In this document: positions 11,001 to 22,619 of the stretch, in pieces | Layout of the letters: each line of letters starts with the position of its first letter | Numbering within the stretch: the first letter of the stretch is position 1 | Position numbers and translations under genes: made by a program | Notes under the pieces: generated by a model | What the model was told of the DNA's origin: nothing | Databases searched by the model: none | The model's input: the letters and a program-made list of their open reading frames with translations, nothing else | DNA from: Populus alba | Taxonomy: Eukaryota > Streptophyta > Magnoliopsida > Malpighiales > Salicaceae | Length of the DNA: 64,000 nucleotides | Direction: 5' to 3' | NCBI RefSeq assembly: GCF_005239225.2 | Contig: NC_133289.1 | Coordinates: 6,889,501 to 6,953,500, forward strand

Positions 11001-14000
11001 GGTGTTGGTTTCATGAATTGCAGGTTCCTGGATTGGTGAATGTGGATTTTGCTGATGTGCGAGCTATAATGGCAAATGCAGGCTCCTCGCTAATGGGGAT
11101 AGGGATTGCAACTGGTAATTGTAGCTGAACATCAGAATGTTTCATTTCTTGCCTTGCCTTGGAAAGAAAATAAACATTGGGCCTTGCACAGAAGCAGGCT
11201 TACTCAAAATAAAAGCTAGGATTCTCAAGTCCTAAGGTTACAACCCTAAGTTGTCGAAAGATTTAGAGAAAACTCTCTAGTATTTTATTAAAAGTATGAA
11301 TAGTCAGATTCTTAATATCCAAACAAACTAGACATCCTTATTTATACTAGTTCTAGAAATAATTTATAAGAAAAGATTTCTAATTAAAACTTGCTTAACT
11401 AATAGAATCCATCTAGCATTAGGATTCTGAACTTGTAAAACACTCATTAAACTAAAAGTCCTAATCTAAATAGGAAAACAAAATCCAAATATAAAAGGTA
11501 AATAAAGACAATCCCGAGCTTTATTTAAAGGCCTTCTTGATCTTCGATCATCATGAAATTTTAATCCTATAGGAAACAGAGCCTTCAGAATCTTTTGTTC
11601 AAATATAGGCTCAATCCAACCGTTGGATTAAAAATTTATGCTTGATTGACCAAACTGCGTCTTGGACTTTTCTTAACCATTAATGAAATAATCAAATAAG
11701 CATTATTATGCCATGAATATTGAAGAAATTTCCCCATGTTAGCTATATCCAAGGCATCATCTTATAGAAATTAGAATGAAACTTTAACTTGCATCCATGA
11801 ATCAGATGGCTAATGTAGATGGAGGAATACCCGCTAGTTCTTTGATGTATGCAGGCAATGTTTTGCCTCAGTAATGCCTTTACAAGAGAGGGGGTAGATT
11901 AGTTAGTAATTTGAGAGGAGTGGGCATTCATAGTGGGATGGAATGTATCTGATAGGCTAGAGAATGCATTGCTCTTAAGTAAAATGTGAAGTGTGAGAAG
12001 CTACGACATCCTCACAAGAATTCTGGGTTTTGGAAACCAAAGGCAGTTTTGATTGTTTTTTCACTAGTCTTAAGGTCATTTTTGTCCAAGAATTTGTGTC
12101 CTCGGTAGATTTCTTGGATTAAAGTTTTAAGCTGCAGTGGATTTTGCTAGCAAGGACAGAATCCAAATTTCTGTATACTCAAGCCAAAAAAAAAAGAGTA
12201 TCATGGTAATTTTGAGACTTTGTAGGAGGTACAGTTTTAGCTTTGAAGGTATCTTAATCTTCAATTTCAGAATTCATATACCAAGTCAATTTAGCATTGA
12301 GCTCAAGTCCCACTGAGAAAGGCCTAGGATTGTTGGCTTGTCTGTAATGAGCCCCACTCTGAGCTTACCAAACCAAATCTTCCAAATCATCCCATTAGTA
12401 TAGGATTATGTTTCAATTGCAATTCCCCCCTGAGACTTGCAGGTTTTGCCACTTGACCTCCCACACTTTTATTTTTAGCTGTTCACCCTCCTAAAATTTC
12501 AAATCCGAGCTCACCTAGGAAATTGGCTAAACAACTGTGAGGTTTTTGGTCATTAACCATCTGAGATTTGGTGAATTTTCTATTGATCCCTGTAGGTTCC
12601 GATTTGGGGACATTCTCATATAGTTTTTTTTTTTTTTTTTTTTTAATGCTTAACATAGAAAGAAAGAGCGACTTTTTTATGTTAAAATCCTGATTCCCTT
12701 AAATTACATAATTTCTAGATGTGCATTAAAAAGTTTCTAAGGAGATAATATGCATTTGCTTGTACACAGTTAACATTGTTTTCATTTCCTCTTACTTTAA
12801 ACTTCAGTAATTGATGATGCATGAGAGCAAATGAAATTAGATGGAATCGATCTCTTCTCATGTTGATGTTTTTTAAAGGTAGCAATGTCTGTTTTTAATG
12901 ATGAATTGATTGCTGAAGATGCCCCCGCAATACCAATGTACTCTTGCTCAGAAAGATGGGAGTCTGGTCAATTCTCAATTCATGGTTCATGCAAAACCAA
13001 TTGTTTTCAGATTTCTTGTTTCTCTGTAGGGAAAGCAAGGGCAAGAGATGCCGCATTAAATGCAATCCAGTCACCTTTATTAGATATTGGCATAGAGAGG
13101 GCAACTGGAATTGTGTGGAACATAACTGGTGGAAGTGATTTAACTTTATTTGAGGTAACTTTCTCCCCCCTCCCTCTCTCTCAGACTATACTAGTAGTGA
13201 TGGATGACGGATATGAGATTTGTGTCCTATGCGGTGAGCTAGGATTCATTATTTACAGTGGTTGAATGAAGCTTGTTTAAGAAGAAATAAGTGAACAGTA
13301 ATTAGGTTATGTAGCAGCAATACTTTTAAGCTAGAAAGAAAAGAAAATAGAAGAACAGGACAAAGGAGATAAACCGTAGGCACCAAACCTTCAAGATAAC
13401 TCTAAAACACAATTCTGTTTCATATTTCTAACCTGCTGAAAATAAAACATAGCATCTTTATTTATAGAGATTAGGACTCCACAAAAGACTAGGAAAGGAA
13501 CTAAACAGAAATAAACTATGAAAGACTGAAACACCAACTTCCTGAATAAGTCTAGACCTTCAAGTAATTGCAAAAATTAATAAAATACCCTGATTCACGG
13601 GAACATACTGAAATTACAATTCTCCTCCCGCTTACAAAATAACCCAAGACTGAAATTCAAACCCTTAAATTAAGAACTTGGTTTTGGTTTTCAAATATCA
13701 GATAAATCTTTCCTTAACCATAACTTAAGCGCATCATCAGGTGGACTCAATCAATGTCTATATCTATCTCATGACTCAAACCTTGTATGCATATTCTGAC
13801 CAAAGCCATGTGATTGCACATTTTCTGTACGAAGTCCATACAATTGCTAGTTGCATGAAATCCAGTCACTATAGGTCATGTAGGAAATTTTGCAGCCAGA
13901 AGGAGCTAATCCACATTTTTCTCAGGGACTGCATATTTATCTTGTGTGCAGTGGTTGCTGTAAAAGGAGCATTCTTTGGCCATTGATTTAATTGTTCAAG

Positions 14001-14970
14001 CCTCAAACAGCAACCACCTTACTCAAATGAAACCTTTTTCCTATATCATCCTAGGGCTGAAACTGTGGATTTTTTTTCTATTGCTCTCACTTTTGCTCTC
14101 CTTTGTTTAACAGTGCTTTTTGAATTGAGATTAGAGAATTCAGTAGTTGTGAGGCTCTTTTTGTCATTTGAATCCTGATTTTTTTTATATCCTAAACTGC
14201 ATTAATAATGCTAGTAGCACTGTACATAATTACACTGCAGAATCCCAACTTGTGTTGAATTTGCTATATATCAATGTTGTGATCGTGCTTTACTGTGATT
14301 GATATAATCATCTCCCTCCTCATAATCCTAAAGATTTCCATATGACAACTGCAGGTAAATGCTGCAGCAGAGGTTATTTATGACCTTGTAGATCCTACTG
14401 CCAATTTAATTTTTGGAGCAGTGATAGATCCATCACTCAGCGGCCAAGTAAGTCTTTGCTTTAGCAGGACTGGTGTTAGTGTCAAGATCTTTACTGTTGC
14501 TGCCATTTGGGTTCGTAATTAAATGGTTCATTTAGAGGTAGGAAATCTTGGTGTGGAGGACAATCTTTTATTTTTTTCAGATTCCCCCATTAATCACTCT
14601 CGCTCAGAGAACCATGTGCGCGCGCCTGTCCTAACTGCTATTATTCTGCCCTGCCCCTGTTTTTGGCTCAAGGGCAGGCATTGGTTTCGCATCTGGCTGT
14701 CAAGCAAAGTCCACCCCTTAGATTATGAATTTTTGTCTACATCTCAATGGCTCACTTCTTTCATCTTTTTGTTGTTAGCTAAACTGTGACGGAGAAAATC
14801 AAAATTTTCCCATTTGTCTTGCACATGCTGACATATAAGAGACCTGAACTCCATGAATCTGAACTCCCTGACCTTAATTTTTAATTTGTTTTAATGAAGG
14901 TAAGTATAACTCTAATTGCAACTGGATTCAAGCGTCAAGAAGAAAATGAAGGCAGGCCTTTCCAGGTGTT

Positions 14971-15016
<46 letters not shown>

Positions 15017-15200
15017 GTACTCGAACACGTGCATCTCAATAATATGGTTAGTTGCAATCGAAATCCAGGCAAGTCAGCTAGCACCAGGAGAAGTCACGTC
15101 TGGAATCAATCGGCGACCTTCCACTTTCACTGAAGGTGGTTCAGTGGAGATTCCTGAGTTTCTCAAGAAGAAGGGTCGCTCTCGCTATCCCAGAGCTTAA
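8093..15200 (+). CDS. FTSZ2: Plastid division protein FtsZ2, chloroplast-targeted
   Basis: Seven exons: 8093-8713, 9515-9814, 11024-11114, 13030-13154, 14355-14447, 14900-14965 and 15069-15200, encoding 475 aa, very close to Arabidopsis FtsZ2-1 and FtsZ2-2. It is a tubulin-like GTPase that co-assembles with FtsZ1 in the stromal Z ring dividing chloroplasts. Residues 1 to about 110 form a Ser/basic-rich transit peptide. The core begins at [15 protein letters not shown] (117-131) and carries the tubulin signature [12 protein letters not shown] (209-220; family members usually have GAAP). It continues with the conserved blocks [41 protein letters not shown] and [12 protein letters not shown]. 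The C-terminus [18 protein letters not shown] is the FtsZ2-specific motif known to bind ARC6, which distinguishes it from FtsZ1. Splice phases are 0,0,1,0,0,0. Exons 2, 5 and 6 are multiples of three. Introns 2 and 3 contain transposon-derived DNA. Confidence 0.96.
10085..10400 (+). mobile_element. LINE reverse-transcriptase C-terminal (zf-RVT-like) remnant in FTSZ2 intron 2
   Basis: Translation from 10088 reads [20 protein letters not shown], then [18 protein letters not shown], then [14 protein letters not shown] before a stop. The FxWK..VP.KV...WI....L.T.D.L..RR......C.LC....ES pattern is the zinc-binding region that follows the RT domain in plant L1-type LINEs. It continues in decayed form ([23 protein letters not shown]). 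The RT and endonuclease are absent. It lies in sense orientation within the intron. Confidence 0.75.
11160..11600. repeat. Repeat-like insertion in FTSZ2 intron 3
   Basis: This 440-base AT-rich block looks like a reversed LTR: internal TTTATTTATACTAG and many short diverged A/T-rich motifs. A stretch of similar style is in intron 4 at 13290-13740. No terminal repeats or target duplications could be fixed by eye. The class is inference. Confidence 0.3.
13290..13740. repeat. Repeat-like insertion in FTSZ2 intron 4
   Basis: The block has the appearance of a reversed LTR or similar (for example CATCTTTATTTATAGAG followed by TAGGACTCC and AAAGGAACTAAACAG). It interrupts the otherwise T-rich intron. 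Its boundaries are uncertain and no coding sequence is present. Confidence 0.3.
14972..15016 (+). repeat. Compound microsatellite (CT)15(CA)7
   Basis: An uninterrupted CT run is followed directly by a CA run. It begins seven bases into the 103-base FTSZ2 intron 6 (14966-15068) and makes up nearly half of it, next to the GTGTTG donor. Confidence 0.95.
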
Positions 15201-16700
15201 ATTATATATTCTCGCAAGGCATCTGTAGGTATGGCATAGCGCTCTCGGCGACTTCAACGGTGTGCGCGTACTGCATAGCATCCATATTAACTACTGTTGC
15301 AGATTTCTTTGCACTGTATGTATATTCCTATCCTGAACATACTGTTCTTCCTCCTCCAAAAATATTTGAATAAGTTGCAAGAATTCTTCTCGGGCCACAG
15401 CTCTCGACTGTCTTGTGCAGAGCTTGTGGCGGAGCTGAAGTTGATGCCTTCGTTAAAATTATCCATTTACTGGGTGAAATAAAATGGCTATAATCGAACA
15501 GTAACCCTGACCAAACTACTTCAAGGATCCACGAAAGCAAGGAAAAGCTAGAAATCACGATAATAATCAACCTAGGATTTTTGGGTTTTGTCTGAAGAAG
15601 ATGATCCAGACCTGAGTTTGTTAGTCATCAAAGATAATGACCATTTAAGTTCAGTTACGGATTGAAATTGCTAATCGAACATACTTGAGAGAAGACAAAA
15701 GGCGATGAATGTTTCTTTAGTTTTGAAAGGATGGTTGGCTGAAAAATTGCTGAGGTTTCAGAGTTGTGTAGGGGCATTTCTGTAAGGTCAAAGATGTTTG
15801 AAAACGAAAAAAACGAGAGAAAAAAAAAAATTCAAAGCAATTATTTTAATTTCAGTGTTCACGGACAAGATGGGTGGGTTGAAAACTGTCATAGAACATA
15901 AACTAGATAACTGTCCGTACTTCGCCAGTTAAATTTTGATTATGAACTTAAAATTTGATGTATATATTCAATAAAATAAATTGAAAAGTTGCAATAAAAA
16001 ACATGGCGACTCTCTCTCCCCTTGCTGTCTTTTGATGATTTTATTTATTATTTTCTAATTCAGAAACTGAAAATGAAAATAAAAAGTTTTGAATTGAAAT
16101 GATGGATAAAAAAAATAGAAAGGGCCAAAGAGTAACTCTGCCATATCCCCAAGGCAAAATACGGGGAAAAAGGTGAGGACCATTTTGAAGTTTTTTGTAA
16201 ATTGACTTGCCATTTAGATTGTTTCTAAATTTTGGTACTCTAATTTCCAATTCCTCCTAAACCATAAAATTATATAATTATTTGTTTAGAATAAAATATT
16301 AACTTAACACCAAGATGTTTTTAAAAATTAATAATAATCTCATAAAAAATATAAATAAATTACAAAACATAATCCTTAACAAATAAAGTGTTAGGACTAA
16401 ATTAAATATAAAAAAAAAATATATAATTTTTTTTGTACAATATAGCACCAACTCAACATTAGGATATTTTTTAAAAATTCATGACAATCTCATAAAAAAA
16501 ATATAAATAAATTAAAAGTATAATCCTTAACAATCACAATATTAATAAATTAAATTTAAAAAAAAAATCAAGTGTAAGAAAATTAAAAAAGACCAGAAAA
16601 GAAATGTAGTTACTGGTAGTAACTTGCAAGGAGATGAACAAGGAAATCGGAGCTATTTCAGAATCTTTCACAACAATAAAATAAAAAAATTTTTTTTTAT
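15201..16700. other. FTSZ2 3' region and AT-rich spacer
   Basis: Mixed-composition DNA to about 15790 is consistent with 3'-UTR and downstream sequence. From about 15800 the DNA becomes A-rich. At 16290-16560 a diverged motif pair is seen twice: ACTTAACACCA/CCAACTCAACATTAGGAT, then TTTTTAAAAATT, AATCTCATAAAAAA, ATAAATTA. This is probably a decayed tandem repeat. No gene is visible. Confidence 0.35.
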
Positions 16701-16934
16701 TTGTGTTTAAAAATGTAGTTATTGTTGTTTTTCATAACATGTTTAGCATTGTGTTTTAAAAATATTTTTTAAAAAAATTAAATTCTGTTTTGTTTTGAAT
16801 TAATATGTTTTTGATGTTTTCAAATCATTTTAATGTGCTGATCTCAAAAATAATTAAAAAAAAAATTATTGGCATACTTTTTTGAGTGAAAAATAATTTG
16901 AAAAACAATCACAACCGCACTTTCAAACACACAC
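16701..16934. mobile_element. MITE-like element with ~31-bp terminal inverted repeats
   Basis: The left end (GTGTTTAAAAATGTAG, TTATTGTTGTTTTTC) and the reverse complement of the right end (GTGTTTGAAAGTGCGG, TTGTGATTGTTTTTC) match at most positions. The centre is A/T-rich with the TTTTAATGTGCTGAT...AAAAATAATT core. Versions of that core recur at several other places in the window. Non-coding, about 230 bases. Superfamily not determined. Confidence 0.6.
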
Positions 16935-17085
16935 TAAAAGTGCATTTTATTCAAAAAAAAAGCTAATAATTTTTTTTATTTTTAAAAATGATTTTTGAGA
17001 TCATCATATTAAAAATATATTAATTTAAAATAAAAAAAATAAAAAATATTTTTAAAACACACTGCCAAACGGTATATCTTGCTAC
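16935..17085. repeat. Partial copy of the MITE-like family
   Basis: The same A/T-rich core in reverse order (AAAAATGATTTTTGAGATCATCATATTAAAA in two pieces) is flanked by AAAAGTGCATTTT on the left and AAACACACTGCCAAACGG on the right. It directly abuts the 16701-16934 copy. Confidence 0.4.
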
Positions 17086-18270
17086 TGCCAGTATATCTTT
17101 TTACAGGAATCTTAGAGCACGGGGACATTTCAGGAAGAGACCAGGACAAGAGTATAGGAAGAAGAAAAACGGGTACTCTTTTTTTATATATATAAAATAA
17201 AAATAAAATAAAAAATGATAGATATATCAAGTCCTAAGCTCACGTGGAGGGGTTGAAGGCAAGTTGCTAATTAGAAAAATGCAATGCAAAATCTCATCAT
17301 TAGACATGCAGGAGATTGGCGTTTGGAATGACCTCAGAAAGTAGAGGGCTTGAAAAGGGTTCAAGTGTTGATGAGGTCATGCCCATGGCTGGTTCTTACC
17401 CAAACACAAGCAGCATATGCCTGTGGGTCATCCCCTCGCCATTACTGGTCTGAGCTGCCATTAAAATCACAAACTCTCGCCCATCATGCCATGCCTAGCG
17501 ATGCAGCAGAGTGAAATCTTCCAAACTTTCACGTGTGTAGCATCATCCTGTCCAATCATATTCCACGGGTCAACTTGTCTCCTTCCTCGTGGGCCACACA
17601 ATCATCTCTCTCGATCGACGTGTGCACTCTCTCTCTCTCTCTCTCTCTCTCTCTAAGTTTTGGGTAAAACTGAATGGTCATATTTACATGATTTTATTAA
17701 CAGGCGGATGTGGCTGATGATGACGACGAGGATGCTGGTGGGCACTCATGAATGCCTGTTATGCGTGGCCATGCAAGGGCTCTCGAGCACTGCCATACAC
17801 ATTTATGGGAATAAAAAGAAGACGAAGAAGAAGGGAAAAGGCCCTCTCTTAAATCGTGGAGCCTAGTATTGTTTGATTTCTTTCATCAAGGGAGGCTCAA
17901 GATTGCTGCAAAAAGCAACAATCATTAATGGTGGTTGAAGGATTACTAGGGGAAGAGACCATTATTATTCTGGTTTGTCATCATTAGCTGCTTCAGATCA
18001 GACTTCTAACTCTAGCTAGCTCCATTCACCCTGCCAGTTCGCTTTTGCCCCCCTACGGCCCTGTTGACTTGATATGTATCTTGACTATGATCCAGGGTTT
18101 GGGATTTCAGATTTGGCTCCTTTCAAGTTAATTAATTAGACCATTCAGATCTTCCATTTTCGCAAAGATCATCCAGACTTTTTATCCGAATATTTACTTT
18201 GGGTTTTAATACTAAATATTTCATTACATTAAGTGATCAGCTAGTGGTAAGAAATTCTTAAGAAAAAATT
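17086..18270. other. Non-repetitive, GC-richer spacer with CT microsatellite
   Basis: From about 17240 to 18130 the DNA is clearly less AT-rich than its surroundings and lacks the dispersed repeats. It contains CACGTGG at about 17241, CACGTGTG at about 17530 and a (CT)n run at 17628-17654. A 68-codon open frame at 17660-17866 has no recognisable features. It could be regulatory DNA or a non-coding transcript; I cannot assign it. Confidence 0.3.
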
Positions 18271-18684
18271 CGTGGTTATCTTTCAAAATCCTTTCAAGTT
18301 AATATGGTGTTTTTTTTTATAAAAAAAAAAAATTATAATTCTCTTAGATTTTTAATTAGGCTTTTTTAATTTTACAATTAGGGTTGCTGATTTGATAGAA
18401 TATCAAGAATTAGCTTCGTAATAATTACTCAGATTACAGGTTTATTATGTTAACTTGGGTTTATCAAAATCGGTCTTTTTATATTTTTTTTATATTGAAT
18501 TTTATTATTTTGTATTTAACATGTTATGAATTGAGATACATCATTTATTTTTTTTAAAAAAAATCTTCTAGTTTCTCTAATCAATTTTCTTTTTAAAATT
18601 GATTTTTTTTTTTTATTTTTTCATTTATTTTTCTTCCATTGTCGTAGGATGTGCAGCTTGCTTTCATACAATGGAATACATCAA

Positions 18685-19000
18685 ATTTTTTATTCTTCAA
18701 GCAAGACGACAATGGAAGCTCTGGCTTTATGGCCGGAAGCTGCTATTACGGCTAGCTTTTGCAGTTCACAGTCGATTTTCAATGGAGGAGATGCTCAAGC
18801 TCTCATTAACTAACTAACGAGGCAATTAACGCCCCTTTCAAACATGGTGATTCTTATATATCTTCTCCTAAAAGAGCATGCAATTGCTCTGTTAATAATA
18901 AAGCACTCAAAGCCCTCGTTGATCATCGTTCTTGCAATAATGATCCCATGGCTTCAGAGTGGTTTAGACGCCATTTTGACGCTAGTACAGTAAGAGATAT
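18685..19000 (+). pseudogene. Gene-like fragment of unknown family
   Basis: Two overlapping frames have coding character. An ATG at about 18693 opens MEALALWPEAAITASFCSSQ followed by SIFNGGDAQALIN and a stop at about 18810. A frame open from 18810 to 19025 reads EAINAPFKHGDSYISSPKRA, then NKALKALVDHRSCNND, then PMASEWFRRHFDAST, followed directly by a donor-like GTAAGAG. Codon use and amino-acid mix are unlike the AT-rich surroundings. I do not recognise the family. A frameshifted pseudogene or captured gene fragment fits best; a real exon pair is possible. Confidence 0.3.
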
Positions 19001-19030
19001 AAAGTTAGGGTTCTTTAAGTTTTAAAACTC

Positions 19031-20107
19031 GAGATTCTTAAATTACTGGAAAAGAAATTATAATTCATCGTGTCTTTGAATTATAGAGAAAGCTCTAATT
19101 TGATAAATCATGAAAAAAATTAGAACTTATCAAGTCTTGAAAATAACAAGAAGAATCTAATTTAATAAATTTTAAACAATAATTTTACTTTAATTGAGTA
19201 AAATTAATCATTATTAATTTCACTTTATAATAATTTATATCATAACAAGTTCATAACAAATAAAAATATCTTCTTTTTTTATAGCACAAGGGGAAAATGT
19301 TTTCGTTAAAAAGTTATTCTAAACTAAAAAATGTAACTAGTCATTGTTTCAAATGTCCTCTTGTATAATAAAACTAGATTTCATGCTTGTGTGACTTTGT
19401 TAATAAGGATTTATATTTGTTTAAATTAAATTATAGAGAAGAAAATGTATTTCTAAAACCGAGGTCCCCATTCCATATCTATACATATTTTGTTTTGATA
19501 AAAAAAATATTATTGGCAACATTGTTTCTTTAATAAAAATAAAAAATATTGAAAAATATTTATTGACAAATTTTTTGCTTAAATTTTTATTGACAGCATT
19601 GTTCCAGCATATTTTGACCAAAAACTCCCCAAAAATATTATAAACCTAAATTACTAATTTTTAACCATAGAAAATATCTTATAATCATCATAAAATAAAA
19701 CAAATCAAAACTAAAAAAAATTCTTTACAAGCCTCCATCTATTTTTCCCAATATAGTTGAAGGGCAAAATCACCACCATGAACTCTCTCTTCAAAATGAA
19801 TTCATTTAAATCAAATTTGGCTTTTTTTAACAAGCGAGCTATGACTGGAAAAATTATTTCTATATCTTTTTTATTTTTCAGTAACTTTCTCTTAGATCTA
19901 ATAACCTATGAATTAAAATATGATGAAAATAAAGTTTTAAAAATAAAAACTCCGAGTACCAAAATAAGTTTATAATTATAATATGATAAATAGATATGTG
20001 TGTGAACGCATCATTTGTGATACCCCTTCTTTTCTTTGTGGGCTACTAAGTGGTTAAAGGGGACACATCTTCAAAGAACTTCTTTAAATAAGAACATGTT
20101 TGGAGGT
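19031..20107. other. AT-rich spacer
   Basis: No convincing gene or clear repeat boundary. Short open frames are AT-driven. Confidence 0.25.
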
Positions 20108-20282
20108 AGCGGTACTGTAACTAGAGTTTTATGAGATTTTGAATTCTTTAAATTATTTTTTGTGTTTTTTTTTTATCATCTTAACATGCTGATATCATAA
20201 ATAAAATTTTATAAATAAAAAAATATTTTAAAATAAAAAATATTTTAAAAAACTATCGTTACTAATATTCTAAACACCTTTT
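20108..20282. repeat. MITE-like A/T-rich inverted-repeat element
   Basis: It shares the CATCTTAACATGCTGATATCA core and flanking TATTTTAAAATAAAAAATATT arms with the 16.7- and 40.9-kb copies. Ends are GGTAGCGGTACTGTAAC on the left and CTATCGTTACTAATATTC on the right, which are inverted relative to each other. Confidence 0.45.
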
Positions 20283-20639
20283 AAAACCTAGTTGGTTCTC
20301 TTTACTATAAAGGAACCACTATACTTTTTCTTAATAAATTAGGACATGCATTAAAAAAACAAAAACTAAGAGGTGTCGTGTTTTTACTGTGCATGAATAT
20401 GCAATGCAGCCTCTCACAAAACACTGTATACTAGGATTAATGTATTTCTTTTCTTTTATTTTCATTTTAGTACTCAATTTTTTTTTTTAACTTGGTCTTT
20501 TTTGAGGCCAAATTGGTACCCAATTACATCCTATCTGTTAAGAAAAAATACTATTGAAAAGATGAGGACCATGCAAAATGAAACAAATGGGGAAAATATA
20601 TAAGTGGTAGTTTTAAAATCCTAGAAAAAATTATAATTC

Positions 20640-22300
20640 GGTCCTCAAATTTTTATATTGATAATTTTCCATTCCCTTTAATTTCACAAATTCAACTTTG
20701 TACAAGATTTTATTTTTCAATTCTTGATTCAAGATATGAGAGAAAAAGAGTCACTAGATTAGACCGTGATGGAAAAAAAATGTATCAATTAACACTAATT
20801 TTAATTATGAAAATGGTTGGTCATAGTGTCTACGAGCTCTATTTAATAAAGAAAGTTCTATTGTACTATTCTTTCCCCTCACCATTTAGTGGGATGGTAA
20901 GCTTTGAAAGTTTTTTTAATATAGGTTGATTTTGGGTTTTTTGATCGATTTTTGAGTCATTTGAGGGCATAAATAAGTTCATCAAGGTTTTCAAGGTATT
21001 TTTTAGATGTTTTGGGTTAAAAAATGAATTGAAAATAATTTTTTTTTTTTAAATACATTATTTGACTTTTTTAGCAACTTTCCAATTAATAAAAACTAGG
21101 CTAAGATGACGTGTTGTATGTAATTTTTTAAATAATAAAAGATATATTACATGTCATCGTTTTTTAATATAAAAATATAAAGATGTGTGTCCCACATGTA
21201 CTAGCTAACTTTTGCACACTCCTAACCTTTTCTTTTTCCTTCTATTTTATTTTTTTCATTGCATTTTTTTTAATTCAAATAGATTGACTAAAAAATAATT
21301 TCAAATATTTATTTACAGAATTCCATTGAGATTCCAATTTTATTTTATGAAATCATAGTTTTTTCTATACTAATGAGAGCTCTTTTTTCTAGCATTTATT
21401 TTTTCTATTCAATCACTGTTTTCTTTTTTTGTTTAATTAAATATTGTCAAATCTATTTTCTTCATAAAACTTTATGACATTAACCGACATTTTTTTTTGC
21501 AGCTCTACACGATGGTTTTGACTCATGATCAGGTGGAGGGAGGTTTTTTTCCGTTTTGATTTTGTTTTATTGGACAAATTTAGAAGTGTTTTTAAGGGAT
21601 AAATAAAAAAAAAGGCGCTTGTGTTACCATTTTTTTTAATGGATCAGGCACTCTGGCTCACCTAGATCCAGACACCTTAATCTTTTTTTACTCTGATTTT
21701 TCATTTTTTTTATTGATTTAAATTAATTAAAGTAGATTAATTAGATATATGTGTGGGATGCTCAATGTAGTGGATATTCAATTTTATTTTATATTAATTA
21801 AAATAGATAAACTAAAAATATATATAATTGTTTTAATAAAATATTGTTTAATTTTCATTTGGTTTAAATATAGATAAATTAAAATTTTAAATTTTATCTG
21901 AGATTAATTAAATTTATATGTGGAATGACCGGCTTAAAGAGTATTCAATTTTATTTGAAATAAATTAAAATAGATGAATTAAATATATGCATTATTGTTT
22001 TTAATTTACAATAATTGTTTTAATATTTAAAAAATGCTGGAGAGGTCTACAAATTATTTTGTTTTCATTAAAAAAATAATTAAATTTATTAAAACGCATA
22101 GGTAAATGAGCAATGCAGAAAGAATTAATAGAGATTTTTTTTAAAATATTTTTTTGCTTGAAATACATCAAATAATATATTTTTTAAAAAAATATTTTTA
22201 ATATTAGCTCATCAAAACAATAAATATTAAAAATTAAATTTAAATAAAAAATTAATTTTTAAAAAAACATGATTTTAACCATATTTCTAAATGTTTTCTA
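20640..22300 (+). repeat. Dispersed repeat shared with 50.8-52.0 kb
   Basis: The region carries a non-coding repeat whose landmarks recur near 50830-52030 in the same orientation: AATTCGGTCCTCAAATTTTT versus TTTTGGTTCAAAACTTATT-type openings, the GTTTTGGGTTAAAAAATG versus GTGTTTTGGGTTATGAGAT block, AAATACATTATTTGAC versus AAATACATTATTAGAC, and a GCACTCTGGC-type versus GCACTTTGGCC block. The copies are diverged. Coding capacity is not visible. Confidence 0.4.
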
Positions 22301-22439
22301 TATCCTATGCTTAGAAGAAACAAAAAAGGCAATAGCGTCGACAAGCCAAGAAGCCATGTCTCTCCCTTGTCTCGCTCATTGCAGACATGTTAATATCCAC
22401 TTTATGACACAGAGTAGCAGCAAGCTACTCAATTATCAT

Positions 22440-22615
22440 ACATAATTTTTAATAGTGTTTAAAAATATTGTAAAATTTATTATTTTAAAATATTTTTTGT
22501 TTTAAAATATATTTTTTATTTAAAAAAAAATCATTCACATCAAAATAATAATAAAAAAATAGTTTAAAACAAAAAAAAAAATCAAATTCCGACAAAAAAA
22601 AAAAAAAAACCAGGT
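22440..22615. repeat. A/T-rich MITE-like remnant and poly-A
   Basis: It opens with TTTAATAGTGTTTAAAAATATTG and has the TTTTAAAATATTTTTTGTTTT...CATCAAAATAAT core of the family, ending in homopolymer A at about 22593-22609. Confidence 0.35.
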
Positions 22616-22619
22616 TCAT

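Noticed and set aside
17379..17470. Candidate miRNA hairpin around GCCCATGGCTGGTTC...
   Set aside because: I could not find a complementary arm of adequate length nearby, and it does not match a conserved plant miRNA that I know.
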